Part shown: positions 34,205 through 42,723 of the stretch, one piece after another
Numbering within the stretch: the stretch's first letter is position 1
How the letters are laid out: each line of letters starts with the position of its first letter
Assembly (NCBI GenBank): GCA_016934515.1
Contig: JAFGSR010000168.1
Location: 1-64,000, forward strand
Direction of reading: 5' to 3'
DNA: 64,000 nt
Source: Sedimentisphaerales bacterium
Lineage (GTDB): Bacteria > Planctomycetota > Phycisphaerae > Sedimentisphaerales > SM23-30
Notes under the pieces: model-generated
The model's input: the letters and a program-made list of their open reading frames with translations, nothing else
What the model was told of the DNA's origin: nothing
Database searches by the model: none
Translations under genes and position numbers: made by a program

Positions 34205-34892
34205 GGCTGACATTATTGGCAAAATGTCGCTGAGATTATTCCCCGACGCAACGCTGTGTGTTGGTGATGACGAGGTTGACCAGTATTCCCGGCACACGAA
34301 AAATTTGCTGGTCCACCCGGCAGCCCTTGTGGGGATGGGGCCGCTCCGTCAGTGGATATTGGACAATGTTGCCGATCCGTGCGTGGTGATGATTGACGAT
34401 GATATTTCTGTGTGCTACTCGCAGGTCGGTTTTCACAAGCGGCGGATCGAAGACCCGGCAGAAGTGCAGGCGATTGTCGAGCGTCTGGGACATCTCGCTC
34501 AGGACATTGGTGACTGTGTTTTCGGCTTTGCACAATCGGCACGACCTATGGCGTATGCGAATTTCTCGCCGTTCTCTCTGGATACCTGGGTGGGCACGGT
34601 GGCGGGTATGAATGGCCGGTCGCTGAGCTACGATACCCGGTTGATGTTGCGTGGCGAAGATATTGACCTGACTTTACAGGCGTTGTTGCATCACCGCTTT
34701 GTGCTGGCGGAGTGTCGCTACTATTTTGCCCATGCGATGTTTAAGCTGAAGGGGGGCAACGCCGTCAATCGGAGTTCGGAGCGTCACCGGGCGGAAACGG
34801 AGTATATGCTGAAAAAGTGGCGGGGGCATCTGGTTTCCAGAGAAACCAAGGGCGGAGCTGATCGGCTGGTGGTCCGGGTAAAACGAAAATAA
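34176..34892 (+). CDS. GT-A type glycosyltransferase-like protein (TAGT-like)
   Basis: A 238-residue protein. MVIPTKGRADIIGKMSLRLF and the aspartate triad CVVMIDDDISVCYSQ are typical of GT-A folds that use a nucleotide sugar and metal. The layout resembles the phage TET-associated glycosyltransferases predicted to sugar-modify oxidised bases. A late helix with LRGEDIDLTLQALLHHRF carries the general-base-like acidic patch. ATG 34176 follows GGGAG. I see no TET/JBP oxygenase in this window, so DNA as target is inference. Confidence 0.6.
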   Translation: MQMVIPTKGRADIIGKMSLRLFPDATLCVGDDEVDQYSRHTKNLLVHPAALVGMGPLRQWILDNVADPCVVMIDDDISVCYSQVGFHKRRIEDPAEVQAIVERLGHLAQDIGDCVFGFAQSARPMAYANFSPFSLDTWVGTVAGMNGRSLSYDTRLMLRGEDIDLTLQALLHHRFVLAECRYYFAHAMFKLKGGNAVNRSSERHRAETEYMLKKWRGHLVSRETKGGADRLVVRVKRK

Positions 34893-34917
34893 ATCTTTAA
34901 TAAATATTTTTTCCAGC

Positions 34918-34945
34918 TTGACGCAAGGTAATCGTGTGCTAAGTT
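34918..34945 (+). promoter_or_regulatory. phage promoter, copy 1 of a pair
   Basis: TTGACG, a 16-base spacer and TAAGTT (34940-34945). The downstream stretch CGTGTGCTAAGTTTAAGTA is identical in the second copy at 35672. It precedes the gene at 35007. Confidence 0.55.
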
Positions 34946-35006
34946 TAAGTAAAGCAAGGTACTTTATTACTTATTTAGTCACGTTTATTTTAAGAAAGGT
35001 GTAGCC

Positions 35007-35603
35007 ATGGGTTATCAGATTAGAACAATGAACAATTACGATTTTTTCGAGGTGGCGTCTGCGATGCAAAAGGCCATTCGCCGGGGCGATGGGCGTTTGG
35101 CTTCATATTGGGCATTGGAATTGTACGACAGCAAGTTTGAGGCTTATGTTTGGCGGCGGCTCCATATTATATCGGCTGAGGACGTTTGGGGCTGCATCAC
35201 GTTTGAGATTGAGGCTTTGTATAACGCCTGGAAGCTGCTGAGGCAACAGGACAAGAAAGCCAAGCCCTTTTGTGGGGCGGGCAGGTTGTTTGCGGTCAAG
35301 GCGGCAATGTTGCTGGCCATGGCCAAAAAAAGCCGGGACGCTGACAATATGATAAATCTGGTTTTCAATCCCAAAAAAATCAGTGACGCAGACCTTGAGC
35401 GAGATTTGGCAATATCTCGCCAGAATCGTGAGGATATTCCGGATTATGCTTTTGATTGTCATACGAGAATCGGAAAACAAGCCGGAAAAACAAAAGATGA
35501 GTTTATGGTTGAGGAGCATGACGCTTTATATCCCCGCGAAAAAGGTTTGTTCGATCAAGACGTTGAAGATTTAAGGAAAAAAAATCAAAGAAAAAAAGGT
35601 TGA
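35007..35603 (+). CDS. RarA/MgsA C-terminal-domain-like phage protein
   Basis: A 198-residue protein. The stretch EVASAMQKAIRRGDGRLASYWALELYDSKFEAYVWRRLHIISAEDVW matches the clamp-loader-like helical domain found after the AAA+ core of RarA/MgsA (pattern S-x-R-G-x-D-x-x-A-x-Y-W ... RRL ... S-E-D-V). Here it stands alone without the ATPase. It may mimic or modify the host clamp loader or replication restart. AAGAAAGG precedes the ATG. Confidence 0.55.
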   Translation: MGYQIRTMNNYDFFEVASAMQKAIRRGDGRLASYWALELYDSKFEAYVWRRLHIISAEDVWGCITFEIEALYNAWKLLRQQDKKAKPFCGAGRLFAVKAAMLLAMAKKSRDADNMINLVFNPKKISDADLERDLAISRQNREDIPDYAFDCHTRIGKQAGKTKDEFMVEEHDALYPREKGLFDQDVEDLRKKNQRKKG

Positions 35604-35671
35604 TTTAGTAAGAAAAAAAGTGAATCAGTAGCCGAAAGGTATAAAAAATCCAGTATTTTAGAAATTTATTT

Positions 35672-35699
35672 TTGACACAAAGCTAACGTGTGCTAAGTT
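35672..35699 (+). promoter_or_regulatory. phage promoter, copy 2 of a pair
   Basis: TTGACA (35672-35677), a 16-base spacer and TAAGTT (35694-35699), gap-free alignment to copy 1. It serves the AAA+ ATPase operon. Confidence 0.55.
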
Positions 35700-35801
35700 T
35701 AAGTAGCATGAAAAACAAAAAACAAAAAACTATAGCCAAAAAAACCGAACTTATGGGAAAGTTTCGGAAAATTTTAACCTTTTATATGTGGAGATTTTAA
35801 G

Positions 35802-36737
35802 ATGACAACTGAAACTGAAAACAAAAAACGGAGTCACGCGGAACTAATGGAGCTGATGGGCAAAACGCTGTCTGAGTATATCGAAGCACCTGTCAGCGAG
35901 GAGGCGGTACGCAGGATTATCGACGAAAAACTGGCCGAGCTGCCGGTGCAGAAGCTCGAAGTCACTTTGCCTGACGGTGTAACCACCGAAGTCGAGTCGC
36001 CGCACAAGCAACTGACCGATGTGATCGAGCTGGTCAAGCAAGGGCACAATAATATTCTGCTGGTTGGACCGGCAGGGACCGGCAAGACTACGATTGCCAG
36101 CGACTTGGCAAAAGCCTTGAATCTGGAGTTTGGATTTTTGAGCCTGTCGGCTGGAGTTACTGAGGCACACCTGTTTGGCCGCATCTTGCCGCAAGCCGAT
36201 GGAGCTTGGGCTTATCAATCGACCCGATTTGTAGATGTTTACGAAAATGGCGGCGTGTTCCTGCTGGATGAGGTTGACGCTGCTGACCCGAACTTGATGG
36301 TTTCGATTAACGCGGCAATCGCTAACGGCCACTTGAGCAACGTGGTCAACGGTAAAATTCACCAGCGGCATCCAAATTGCATTTTGATTGCCGCGGCAAA
36401 CACTTACGGTCTGGGTGCAGACGCTCAGTATGTGGGCCGCAATCCGCTCGATGCTTCGACGCTTGATCGGTTTGTGCTGTCAACTACGTTTGTCGATTAT
36501 GACACCGACCTTGAGAAGCGGTTGGCTCAGGGCGTTGAAGGGGCGGAGAGTCTGCTGGATTGGGTCTGGGCGATTCGTTCGAAAATTTCAGAGTACCGGC
36601 TTCGCCGGATTGCATCGACGCGAGTGGTGGTTAATGGCCTGTTGGCTCTGCGAGCGGAGCGTAGTTTGAATTACATCAAGACTATGTTTTTGCAATCGTG
36701 GTCAAAAGACGAGGTTGCCAAGGTCGAGAGTCTGTAA
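35802..36737 (+). CDS. MoxR-type AAA+ ATPase
   Basis: A 311-residue AAA+ ATPase. Walker A LLVGPAGTGKTTIASDLAKAL (near residue 88), Walker B GGVFLLDEVDAADPNLMVSIN, sensor 1 CILIAAANTYGLGADAQYVGRN and the arginine-finger region LDRFVLSTTFVDYD are of the MoxR/CbbQ group. Such ATPases act with a VWA-domain partner in protein or metal-cofactor remodelling. The next gene, 39 bases on, may be that partner. Confidence 0.85.
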   Translation: MTTETENKKRSHAELMELMGKTLSEYIEAPVSEEAVRRIIDEKLAELPVQKLEVTLPDGVTTEVESPHKQLTDVIELVKQGHNNILLVGPAGTGKTTIASDLAKALNLEFGFLSLSAGVTEAHLFGRILPQADGAWAYQSTRFVDVYENGGVFLLDEVDAADPNLMVSINAAIANGHLSNVVNGKIHQRHPNCILIAAANTYGLGADAQYVGRNPLDASTLDRFVLSTTFVDYDTDLEKRLAQGVEGAESLLDWVWAIRSKISEYRLRRIASTRVVVNGLLALRAERSLNYIKTMFLQSWSKDEVAKVESL

Positions 36738-36776
36738 ACCCGAAACCAATAACACTCGAAAGTGTGGAGCTATAAA

Positions 36777-37898
36777 ATGAAGTCAACGAAAATACCCGCA
36801 AGATTTAATGGTCGATGCCGAAGTTGCCAAAATCCTATCGCCAAAGGCGACCCGGTGTGGTGGAAAAAAGAGTACGGTGTGAAATGCGATGCTTGTGGCC
36901 CGCACACTGAAGACGATGCGGCGTTGCCTCGCAAAAACAAAGGCAAGGCTCCTCGTACCCGCAAGTCGAGCACGAATCCGAGTGCGAGCAGACGCAGACG
37001 GCGGAGCAGTTCTCCGGCTCCTAGTCCTGCTGCTACAATGACTGAATTATCGGCAGACCGGGGCGAGTACATGGTGGAGTTTGGCAGTATGGTCGAGACG
37101 GTTACTAATGCCTTGCAGCAGGAGCACGCAACCGGTGATAAGATGGCGTTAGCAAGTGCTATGAATAGTTTTACTAGGCCCGGTGGTGATTCGTGGGGCA
37201 ATTGGTTTACAACTGACAAGTTTAGGCGGGAGCTTTCGGACCCGTCTTCTCATTACGTCGATGAAGTGGAGCGGATGCGTGAGGAGTTGGAAAACTCTTG
37301 CCCAGAGATTCAGTTAGGCCAGCGGATTAAACGTCGGGTTCGCCGGGGCCAAGAGTTTGGCGATCAGATCGACCCGGACCGGTTTCTTGCCAAGGTGCCG
37401 AATATCTGGGAGCGAACAGTTAGAGAGTTGCAGCCAGATCGTCAAGTTACTATTGGAGTCAACCTGACGGTGAATGGTAGTGAGCGAGCGGCGGCTACGC
37501 TGTATCGTGGTGCTGCTGTTCTGGCGATGGCTGATTATCTGTCGGCTCAAAATATTAACGTCAAGGTTGTGATGTATTTGCCGGTTACTAATCCCACCAA
37601 CGAAGTTAAGTTGGTTCTGGGCAAGTACGTTGTAAAGGATTTTTGTTCTCCGATTGATAAAAATACGCTGGCTTTCATGCTGTGCGAAATCGCTTTTATT
37701 CGGCTGTGTTTGATCGGTCAGGAAGCCGGATTGCCGGGCAGGGTTTATCACGGTCTGGGCTATGCTGCGGAGTTGCCGTATTGCGAAGCAAAAAACTGCG
37801 ATATAGTTGCCGGGCGGGAAGTGAACTCAAAAGAAGCTGCAATCGAGTGGCTGAGCGAAAACATTCAAAAGCACAGTGCCGACAAGGGTGCTGCATAA
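36777..37898 (+). CDS. zinc-ribbon protein, probable VWA-like partner of the AAA+ ATPase
   Basis: A 373-residue protein. The N-terminus has a zinc module (CRSCQNPIAKGDPVWWKKEYGVKCDAC), then a basic serine-rich linker (about 50-85), then a domain with QVTIGVNLTVNGSERAAATLYRGAAVLAMADYL, which has the strand-then-helix layout of a von Willebrand A fold, though no MIDAS DxSxS is present. ATG 36777 follows GTGGAG. Pairing with MoxR is suggested by position. Confidence 0.5.
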   Translation: MKSTKIPARFNGRCRSCQNPIAKGDPVWWKKEYGVKCDACGPHTEDDAALPRKNKGKAPRTRKSSTNPSASRRRRRSSSPAPSPAATMTELSADRGEYMVEFGSMVETVTNALQQEHATGDKMALASAMNSFTRPGGDSWGNWFTTDKFRRELSDPSSHYVDEVERMREELENSCPEIQLGQRIKRRVRRGQEFGDQIDPDRFLAKVPNIWERTVRELQPDRQVTIGVNLTVNGSERAAATLYRGAAVLAMADYLSAQNINVKVVMYLPVTNPTNEVKLVLGKYVVKDFCSPIDKNTLAFMLCEIAFIRLCLIGQEAGLPGRVYHGLGYAAELPYCEAKNCDIVAGREVNSKEAAIEWLSENIQKHSADKGAA

Positions 37899-37942
37899 AT
37901 AAAAAAATATCGTAGCGGCTCCCACCGCTATTGTTGTCCTTG

Positions 37943-37977
37943 CCCCTGCCGGTGGACTCCACACCGCCGGTCAGGGG
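37943..37977. promoter_or_regulatory. 35-base compound hairpin upstream of terminase
   Basis: CCCCTG and CAGGGG close an inverted repeat whose interior contains CGGTG/CACCG, giving a strong branched or imperfect hairpin. It lies in the 250-base gap before the terminase genes, where cos or pac sites often are; a transcription terminator without T-run is the other reading. Confidence 0.4.
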
Positions 37978-38151
37978 TGAGGCGTTTACCGTCCTTGTAA
38001 CCATGGTAAGATAGGCAAAACAAAGTGTTGATAGCTCTAAAACGTTTCAGAATGTTGCGAGAGGCAGAGGGCTTGTTTGAATGATTCCTGACATAGATTG
38101 AAGGCAATTGCGGCAACTGAGGCTTGTCTGAGCAGAAAACGGAGTATTTTA

Positions 38152-38649
38152 ATGGCGGCTGACAACGAAATACGTGATCGCGTGGTGCTTTTGATAACGC
38201 AGGGAGTATCTTTTGCCCAGATACTCGATTACTGTGGGAAGCAGGGGGTGGAGCCTGACGCGGTTGATGGTCTTATCGCTGAGGCCCGTAAACGTATTAC
38301 GATTGCGGCTGAATATAACCGGGACGAGCAGGTCGGGTTGGCTGTCCAGCGGCTTACGGAGCTTTATCGCAACGCTCTCGCCGGGCAGGACTTTCGCACG
38401 GCGTTGCAGGCTCAGCGGGAGCTTAATCGGCTGATGGGATTATACGAAAACAAAAACGCTAGCAGTGGTCCGGACTTGTCTGAAGACTTGGCGGGGCTGC
38501 GTGAACAGTTGGACACCATTGCGGGATATGTTTTACCGCTTGGATTAACATCGGATAATTATCCGCTTGAGGAGCATGTACGTCTTGCCATCAAAGCAAT
38601 CATCGACAACAAAAGAACGCTATCAGCGGCGGCTGGAAACGGCGAATGA
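38152..38649 (+). CDS. probable terminase small subunit
   Basis: A 165-residue helical protein directly before the large terminase and overlapping it by 74 bases. The start DNEIRDRVVLLITQGVSFAQILDYCGKQGVEPDAVDGLI resembles a DNA-binding helix-turn-helix as in small terminases; a helical middle (RLTELYRNALAGQDFRTALQAQRELNRLMG) would oligomerise. ATG 38152 follows ACGGAG. The call rests on position and pattern. Confidence 0.65.
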   Translation: MAADNEIRDRVVLLITQGVSFAQILDYCGKQGVEPDAVDGLIAEARKRITIAAEYNRDEQVGLAVQRLTELYRNALAGQDFRTALQAQRELNRLMGLYENKNASSGPDLSEDLAGLREQLDTIAGYVLPLGLTSDNYPLEEHVRLAIKAIIDNKRTLSAAAGNGE

Positions 38650-40678
38650 GTTTAGTCTGAATCGTACTAGGGTGGGGCAGGATATTGCCCCATTGCCACC
38701 GGTAAAAAATCCGGCCCGGCGTGCCAGGGCTAACCACGATTTTCGTTTTTTCTGTGAAACGTATTTTCCAAACCAGTACACGCTGGCATGGAGCGACGAT
38801 CACTTAAAGGTTATCAGCAAAATTGAATCGGTGGTTATCGACGGGGAGCGGTATGCGATAGCGATGCCTCGTGGTTCGGGGAAAACGACCTTGTGCGCAA
38901 CGGCAGTGTTGTGGGCGGTTCTGAGTGGTCGGCATTTGTTTGTTTTTCTGATTGCTCAGACCAACGATCACGCCGTGACCATGATGGCGAATATCCAAAC
39001 GCAGTTGATTACTAACAAGCTACTGCTGGAAGACTACCCGGACGCTGTGTATCCGTTTCATGCTTTGCGGGGCGAATCCAGACGATGTGCCGGGCAGAGC
39101 TATTACGGTGAACGTACTTTTATTTCGTGGGGTTCGGATGTGATTGTGTTTGCCGACATACCGGATTCGCCGTGTAGCGGTGCGGTGATCTGTGTGTCTG
39201 GAATTACGGGGGCTATCCGGGGCAAACACCACACCACACCGGGCGGAGCGATTATTCGTCCGACGCTCGCCGTGGTTGACGATCCGCAAACCGATCAGTC
39301 AGCCAGATCACCTATGCAGATCGACCATCGTATGTCGATTGTTAAGGGGGCGATTCGAGGTTTGGCAGGGCCGGGTAAGCAGACGGCAATCATAATTCCG
39401 TGCACGGTGATCCAGCCCAACGACATGGCAGACCAGTTGCTTAACCGCAAGGACAATCCTGTTTTTCAGGGTGAGCGTACTAAGATGCTGTATGAATTCC
39501 CGGCGAACATGGAGCTGTGGGATAAGTACGCCGAGGTCAGAGCGGAGTCGTATCAGCAGGAGCGGGGCGGGCGGGATGCTACGGAATTTTATGCAGCGAA
39601 CCGTGAGGCGATGGATGTTGGTGCGAGAGTCGCTTGGCCTGCACGTTATGTTAAGGGCGAGCTGTCGGCTGTGCAAAACGCCATGAACATTTTTTATGAT
39701 GATGAGCCGGCGTTTTGGGCAGAGTATCAAAATGAGCCGATGGTCGATGACGATGACACGGCAGACAAGCTGACCGCCGATCAGGTGTCGAGCCAACTTA
39801 ATAATCGGCAACGGGGTGAAGTGCCGTTTCGAGCACATTACCTTACGGCTTTTATCGACGTTCACGACAAGTTGCTTTATTATGTCGTTTGTGCCTGGAT
39901 GGATGACTTCACCGGATGGGTAATTGATTATGGTACGTATCCAGATCAAGGCAGACGGCATTTTTTCACGGTGCGTAATCCACCGGTTCCAATGGCGGAG
40001 CTGCACAAGGGCTTGAGTCGTGAAGGTGTCATTCAGGCGGGGTTGGACGTTTTGGCGGGCAAGCTGTTGAGTAAAGACTTTGTAAAGGCGGGCGAGGGTG
40101 GCAAGGTCCGTCTGGACAGGTTGCTAGTTGATGCCGGATACAAGCCGGTGATTATCGAAAACATTAAGCGGAAAATGGGCGGGGTGATGATGGCGAGCAA
40201 GGGTGTGGGTATTCGTGCCGGTCAAAAACCGATGAGCAGTTATCGACGCAAGCCGGGTGAGCGGTATGGGGATCACTGGATGATGCCGAGCATTCGTCGC
40301 ACGATGGGTGAGTATCCGTATGTTGCTATTGATACGAATTATTGGAAAACTTTTTCGCATGAGCGGTTAATGATGTCCGAGGCGGAGCAGGGCAATATGA
40401 CTTTGTTTGGCAAAAATAAAGATCAGCATCGGATGTTTGCGGACCATATTGCTGCCTCTGAAACATGGACAAAAACCGAAGGTCATGGCCGGGTGGTTCA
40501 CCAGTGGGAAACTTTGCCGGGTTCTCCTGATAATCACTGGTTTGACTGTCTGGTGGGCAACTGTGCAGCGGCGAGTATGTGTGGCTGTCAGATTGTCGAG
40601 CAGCAGGGGCAGAGAAGACGTAAAAAGACGGTTAAGTTATCAGAATTGCAGAAGCAGGGAGGCCGAGCACATGGGTAA
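38576..40678 (+). CDS. terminase large subunit
   Basis: A 700-residue DNA-packaging motor. The ATPase has Walker A AMPRGSGKTTLCATAVLWA (near residue 100) and Walker B LAVVDDPQTDQSA. The C-terminal nuclease part begins LTAFIDVHDKLLYYVV and has LLVDAGYKPVIIEN. ATG 38576 follows GAGGAG; the track start nine bases earlier is TTG. The end overlaps a zinc-ribbon gene by eight bases. Confidence 0.92.
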   Translation: MYVLPSKQSSTTKERYQRRLETANEFSLNRTRVGQDIAPLPPVKNPARRARANHDFRFFCETYFPNQYTLAWSDDHLKVISKIESVVIDGERYAIAMPRGSGKTTLCATAVLWAVLSGRHLFVFLIAQTNDHAVTMMANIQTQLITNKLLLEDYPDAVYPFHALRGESRRCAGQSYYGERTFISWGSDVIVFADIPDSPCSGAVICVSGITGAIRGKHHTTPGGAIIRPTLAVVDDPQTDQSARSPMQIDHRMSIVKGAIRGLAGPGKQTAIIIPCTVIQPNDMADQLLNRKDNPVFQGERTKMLYEFPANMELWDKYAEVRAESYQQERGGRDATEFYAANREAMDVGARVAWPARYVKGELSAVQNAMNIFYDDEPAFWAEYQNEPMVDDDDTADKLTADQVSSQLNNRQRGEVPFRAHYLTAFIDVHDKLLYYVVCAWMDDFTGWVIDYGTYPDQGRRHFFTVRNPPVPMAELHKGLSREGVIQAGLDVLAGKLLSKDFVKAGEGGKVRLDRLLVDAGYKPVIIENIKRKMGGVMMASKGVGIRAGQKPMSSYRRKPGERYGDHWMMPSIRRTMGEYPYVAIDTNYWKTFSHERLMMSEAEQGNMTLFGKNKDQHRMFADHIAASETWTKTEGHGRVVHQWETLPGSPDNHWFDCLVGNCAAASMCGCQIVEQQGQRRRKKTVKLSELQKQGGRAHG

Positions 40679-40862
40679 CAAAAAGATCAGGTTGAGTGAG
40701 AAGCAATGTCAGGACACCGAGAAGGGGTTGGTGTGTCGAGGGTGCGGGTGCAGACAGTTCACGGTGGTTTATACCCGCGAGAGTTGGGGCAACACGGTTA
40801 TTCGGCGGCGGGAGTGTCGGAACTGTGGTAAGCGGATTCTGACGAAAGAAAAAACCGTCTAA
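40671..40862 (+). CDS. NrdR-like zinc-ribbon protein
   Basis: A 63-residue protein. LVCRGCGCRQFTVVYTR...RRRECRNCGKRILTKEK is the zinc ribbon found at the N-terminus of NrdR repressors and in the Mu Com-like group of phage regulators. The track ORF start at 40407 runs through the terminase in another frame and is discarded. It could act on late transcription or translation. Confidence 0.7.
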   Translation: MGNKKIRLSEKQCQDTEKGLVCRGCGCRQFTVVYTRESWGNTVIRRRECRNCGKRILTKEKTV

Positions 40863-40976
40863 CGGCTGCTTAAAGGGGGTGTTTTTGAAAAAAGTTACGT
40901 ATATGTAACGTTTTTGCCATTTATTTTATTTTTTTCTTGCCATGCAGAATATTTTTTTTTGTTTCGTGTATTGTTT

Positions 40977-41011
40977 AACTGTTCAGATTTTTCTGACCAG
41001 TTTTTTTTTTT
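40977..41011 (+). terminator. intrinsic terminator at the head-gene operon entrance
   Basis: AACTG-T-TCAGA, TTTT loop, TCTGA-C-CAGTT and a run of ten Ts. The T-run ends just before the TAGGAG ribosome site of the first head gene, so the late operon must be served by readthrough or antitermination. Confidence 0.65.
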
Positions 41012-41022
41012 AGGAGTTCGTG

Positions 41023-41223
41023 ATGCCGCAAAGTGATGTTGAAACTGCCTTGGAAACTAACGCACAGGGACCGGCGAGGGTTTCCGGCGATCAGGGGAGT
41101 GTTTCTCAGCATAGTTTGTCTGAGCAGATTGCGGCGGATAAACATCTTGCCAGTAAAGCAGCGGCCCGTGCCGGGCGGATCGGGCTTCGTCTTCATCGCA
41201 TGAAACCACCGGGGACCGTGTAA
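41023..41223 (+). CDS. small head-connector-type protein
   Basis: A 66-residue protein between terminase and portal, the place of gpW-like joining proteins in lambda-type modules. It is low in complexity at the start and basic at the end (AARAGRIGLRLHRMKPPGTV). TAGGAG precedes the ATG. The family is not certain. Confidence 0.5.
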   Translation: MPQSDVETALETNAQGPARVSGDQGSVSQHSLSEQIAADKHLASKAAARAGRIGLRLHRMKPPGTV

Positions 41224-41226
41224 TTT

Positions 41227-42723
41227 ATGTCAAACGCTTTAGTACATACTGAGATTGCTGCTCCGCTTGACAGTACGCTGTCAAGTAAGGCGGTTTCTCG
41301 TCGTGCTCCCCGCCGTCGAATTATTCGGGCGGGGTATGATGCTGCTCAAACGACTGACGATAACTCCCGTCACTGGGCTAACGCTGATTTACTGAGTGCG
41401 GATGCGGCTTTAGTGCCAGCGGTGCGGAGTATTCTCAGGAGCCGGGCAAGGTATGAGGTTGCCAATAACAGTTATGCCAGGGGGATTATTAATACGCTGT
41501 CTAATGACACAATCGGGACCGGGCCGAGATTGCAATTGCTTACACCTGCATCAAAGGCCGCTAATAATACCAACAAAAATATCGAAGCGGTCTTTGCGGC
41601 GTGGGCCAAAGAGATACGCTTGGCACAGAAGTTGCGAACTATGCGGGTGTCGAAGGCTGTGGACGGTGAAGCCTTTGGCATGTTGGTCAGTAATAAAAAT
41701 CTAAAGTCGCCGGTCAAGTTGGATTTAGTTTTAGTTGAGGCTGACCGGGTAACAACGCCATGGAAAAAAGGGCTGGTGCAAACACAAAAGCCGGTGGTCG
41801 ATGGTATTGAATATGATCGGTACGGCAACCCGAAAACGTATTATGTTTTGGATGTCCATCCCGGTAACGCCGGTGTGGGATTTCATAGCAGTGGCGGGGT
41901 GTTCAATAAATACACAGAAGTTCCGGCGAGTAGCATGATTCACTGGTTCAGAGTGGATCGACCGGGGCAACATCGTGGCGTGCCTGAGATTACTTCGGCC
42001 TTACCGTTGTTTGCTCAATTACGGCGTTACACTTTGGCGGTTATAGCGGCGGCGGAGTCGGCGGCTGATTTTGCGATGGTGATTTACACTGACACTCCGG
42101 CAAACGCTGAGGCGGCTGATGTGGATTCGATGGACACGGTTGAGCTGGAGCGGCGGATGGCAACGACCTTGCCGGAAGGCTGGAAGTTGGGGCAGACGAA
42201 AGCGGAGCAACCGGCAACGACTTATCCAGAATTCAAAAAGGAGTTGTTGAATGAGATAGCCCGCTGTTTAGGGATGCCTTACAATATCGCTGCTTGCAAT
42301 TCGGCGGGGTACAACTATTCGTCTGGGCGGCTGGATCACCAGACGTATTTCAAGGCAACCGGTGTCGAGCGGAATGACTGTGAGCTGGTGGTGGTGGATC
42401 GAGTGCTTGATGCATGGCTTGATGAGGCAGTGTTGGTTTCTGATTTATTGCCGCTGTCGTGGCGAACTAATCGGGCGATTTTGCACACGTGGTTTTGGGA
42501 TGGGTATGAGCATATTGATCCTGCTAAGGAAGCAGTGGCACAAAAGACTCGTTTACTGAATAACACCACTACGCTTTCGAGAGAGTTTGCTGTGCAGGGT
42601 TTGGATTGGGAAGTTGAGTTGGAGCAGAGAGCCAGAGAAGTGAAGATGTTGAAAACTTTGGGCATTACGCCGGAGCCGACAAAGCCTGAGCCAGAGAAAA
42701 AAACAGCGGGAGTCACAAAATGA
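41227..42723 (+). CDS. portal protein, lambda type
   Basis: A 498-residue portal protein, the dodecameric gate for DNA. Family signs are RIIRAGYDAAQTTDDNSRHW, RARYEVANNSYARGIINTLSNDTIGTGPRLQL, MIHWFRVDRPGQHRGVPEI and GMPYNIAACNSAGYNYSSGRLDHQ. It starts four bases after the preceding stop and its end overlaps the capsid gene (ATGA). Confidence 0.93.
   Translation: MSNALVHTEIAAPLDSTLSSKAVSRRAPRRRIIRAGYDAAQTTDDNSRHWANADLLSADAALVPAVRSILRSRARYEVANNSYARGIINTLSNDTIGTGPRLQLLTPASKAANNTNKNIEAVFAAWAKEIRLAQKLRTMRVSKAVDGEAFGMLVSNKNLKSPVKLDLVLVEADRVTTPWKKGLVQTQKPVVDGIEYDRYGNPKTYYVLDVHPGNAGVGFHSSGGVFNKYTEVPASSMIHWFRVDRPGQHRGVPEITSALPLFAQLRRYTLAVIAAAESAADFAMVIYTDTPANAEAADVDSMDTVELERRMATTLPEGWKLGQTKAEQPATTYPEFKKELLNEIARCLGMPYNIAACNSAGYNYSSGRLDHQTYFKATGVERNDCELVVVDRVLDAWLDEAVLVSDLLPLSWRTNRAILHTWFWDGYEHIDPAKEAVAQKTRLLNNTTTLSREFAVQGLDWEVELEQRAREVKMLKTLGITPEPTKPEPEKKTAGVTK

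Noticed and set aside
35708-35800. 30-codon lysine-rich ORF between the second phage promoter and the AAA+ gene
   Set aside because: No ribosome site, low-complexity composition and no counterpart after the first promoter copy.
40407-40670. Upstream part of the 151-codon track ORF
   Set aside because: It lies inside the terminase in another frame; only the part from ATG 40671 is a real zinc-ribbon gene.
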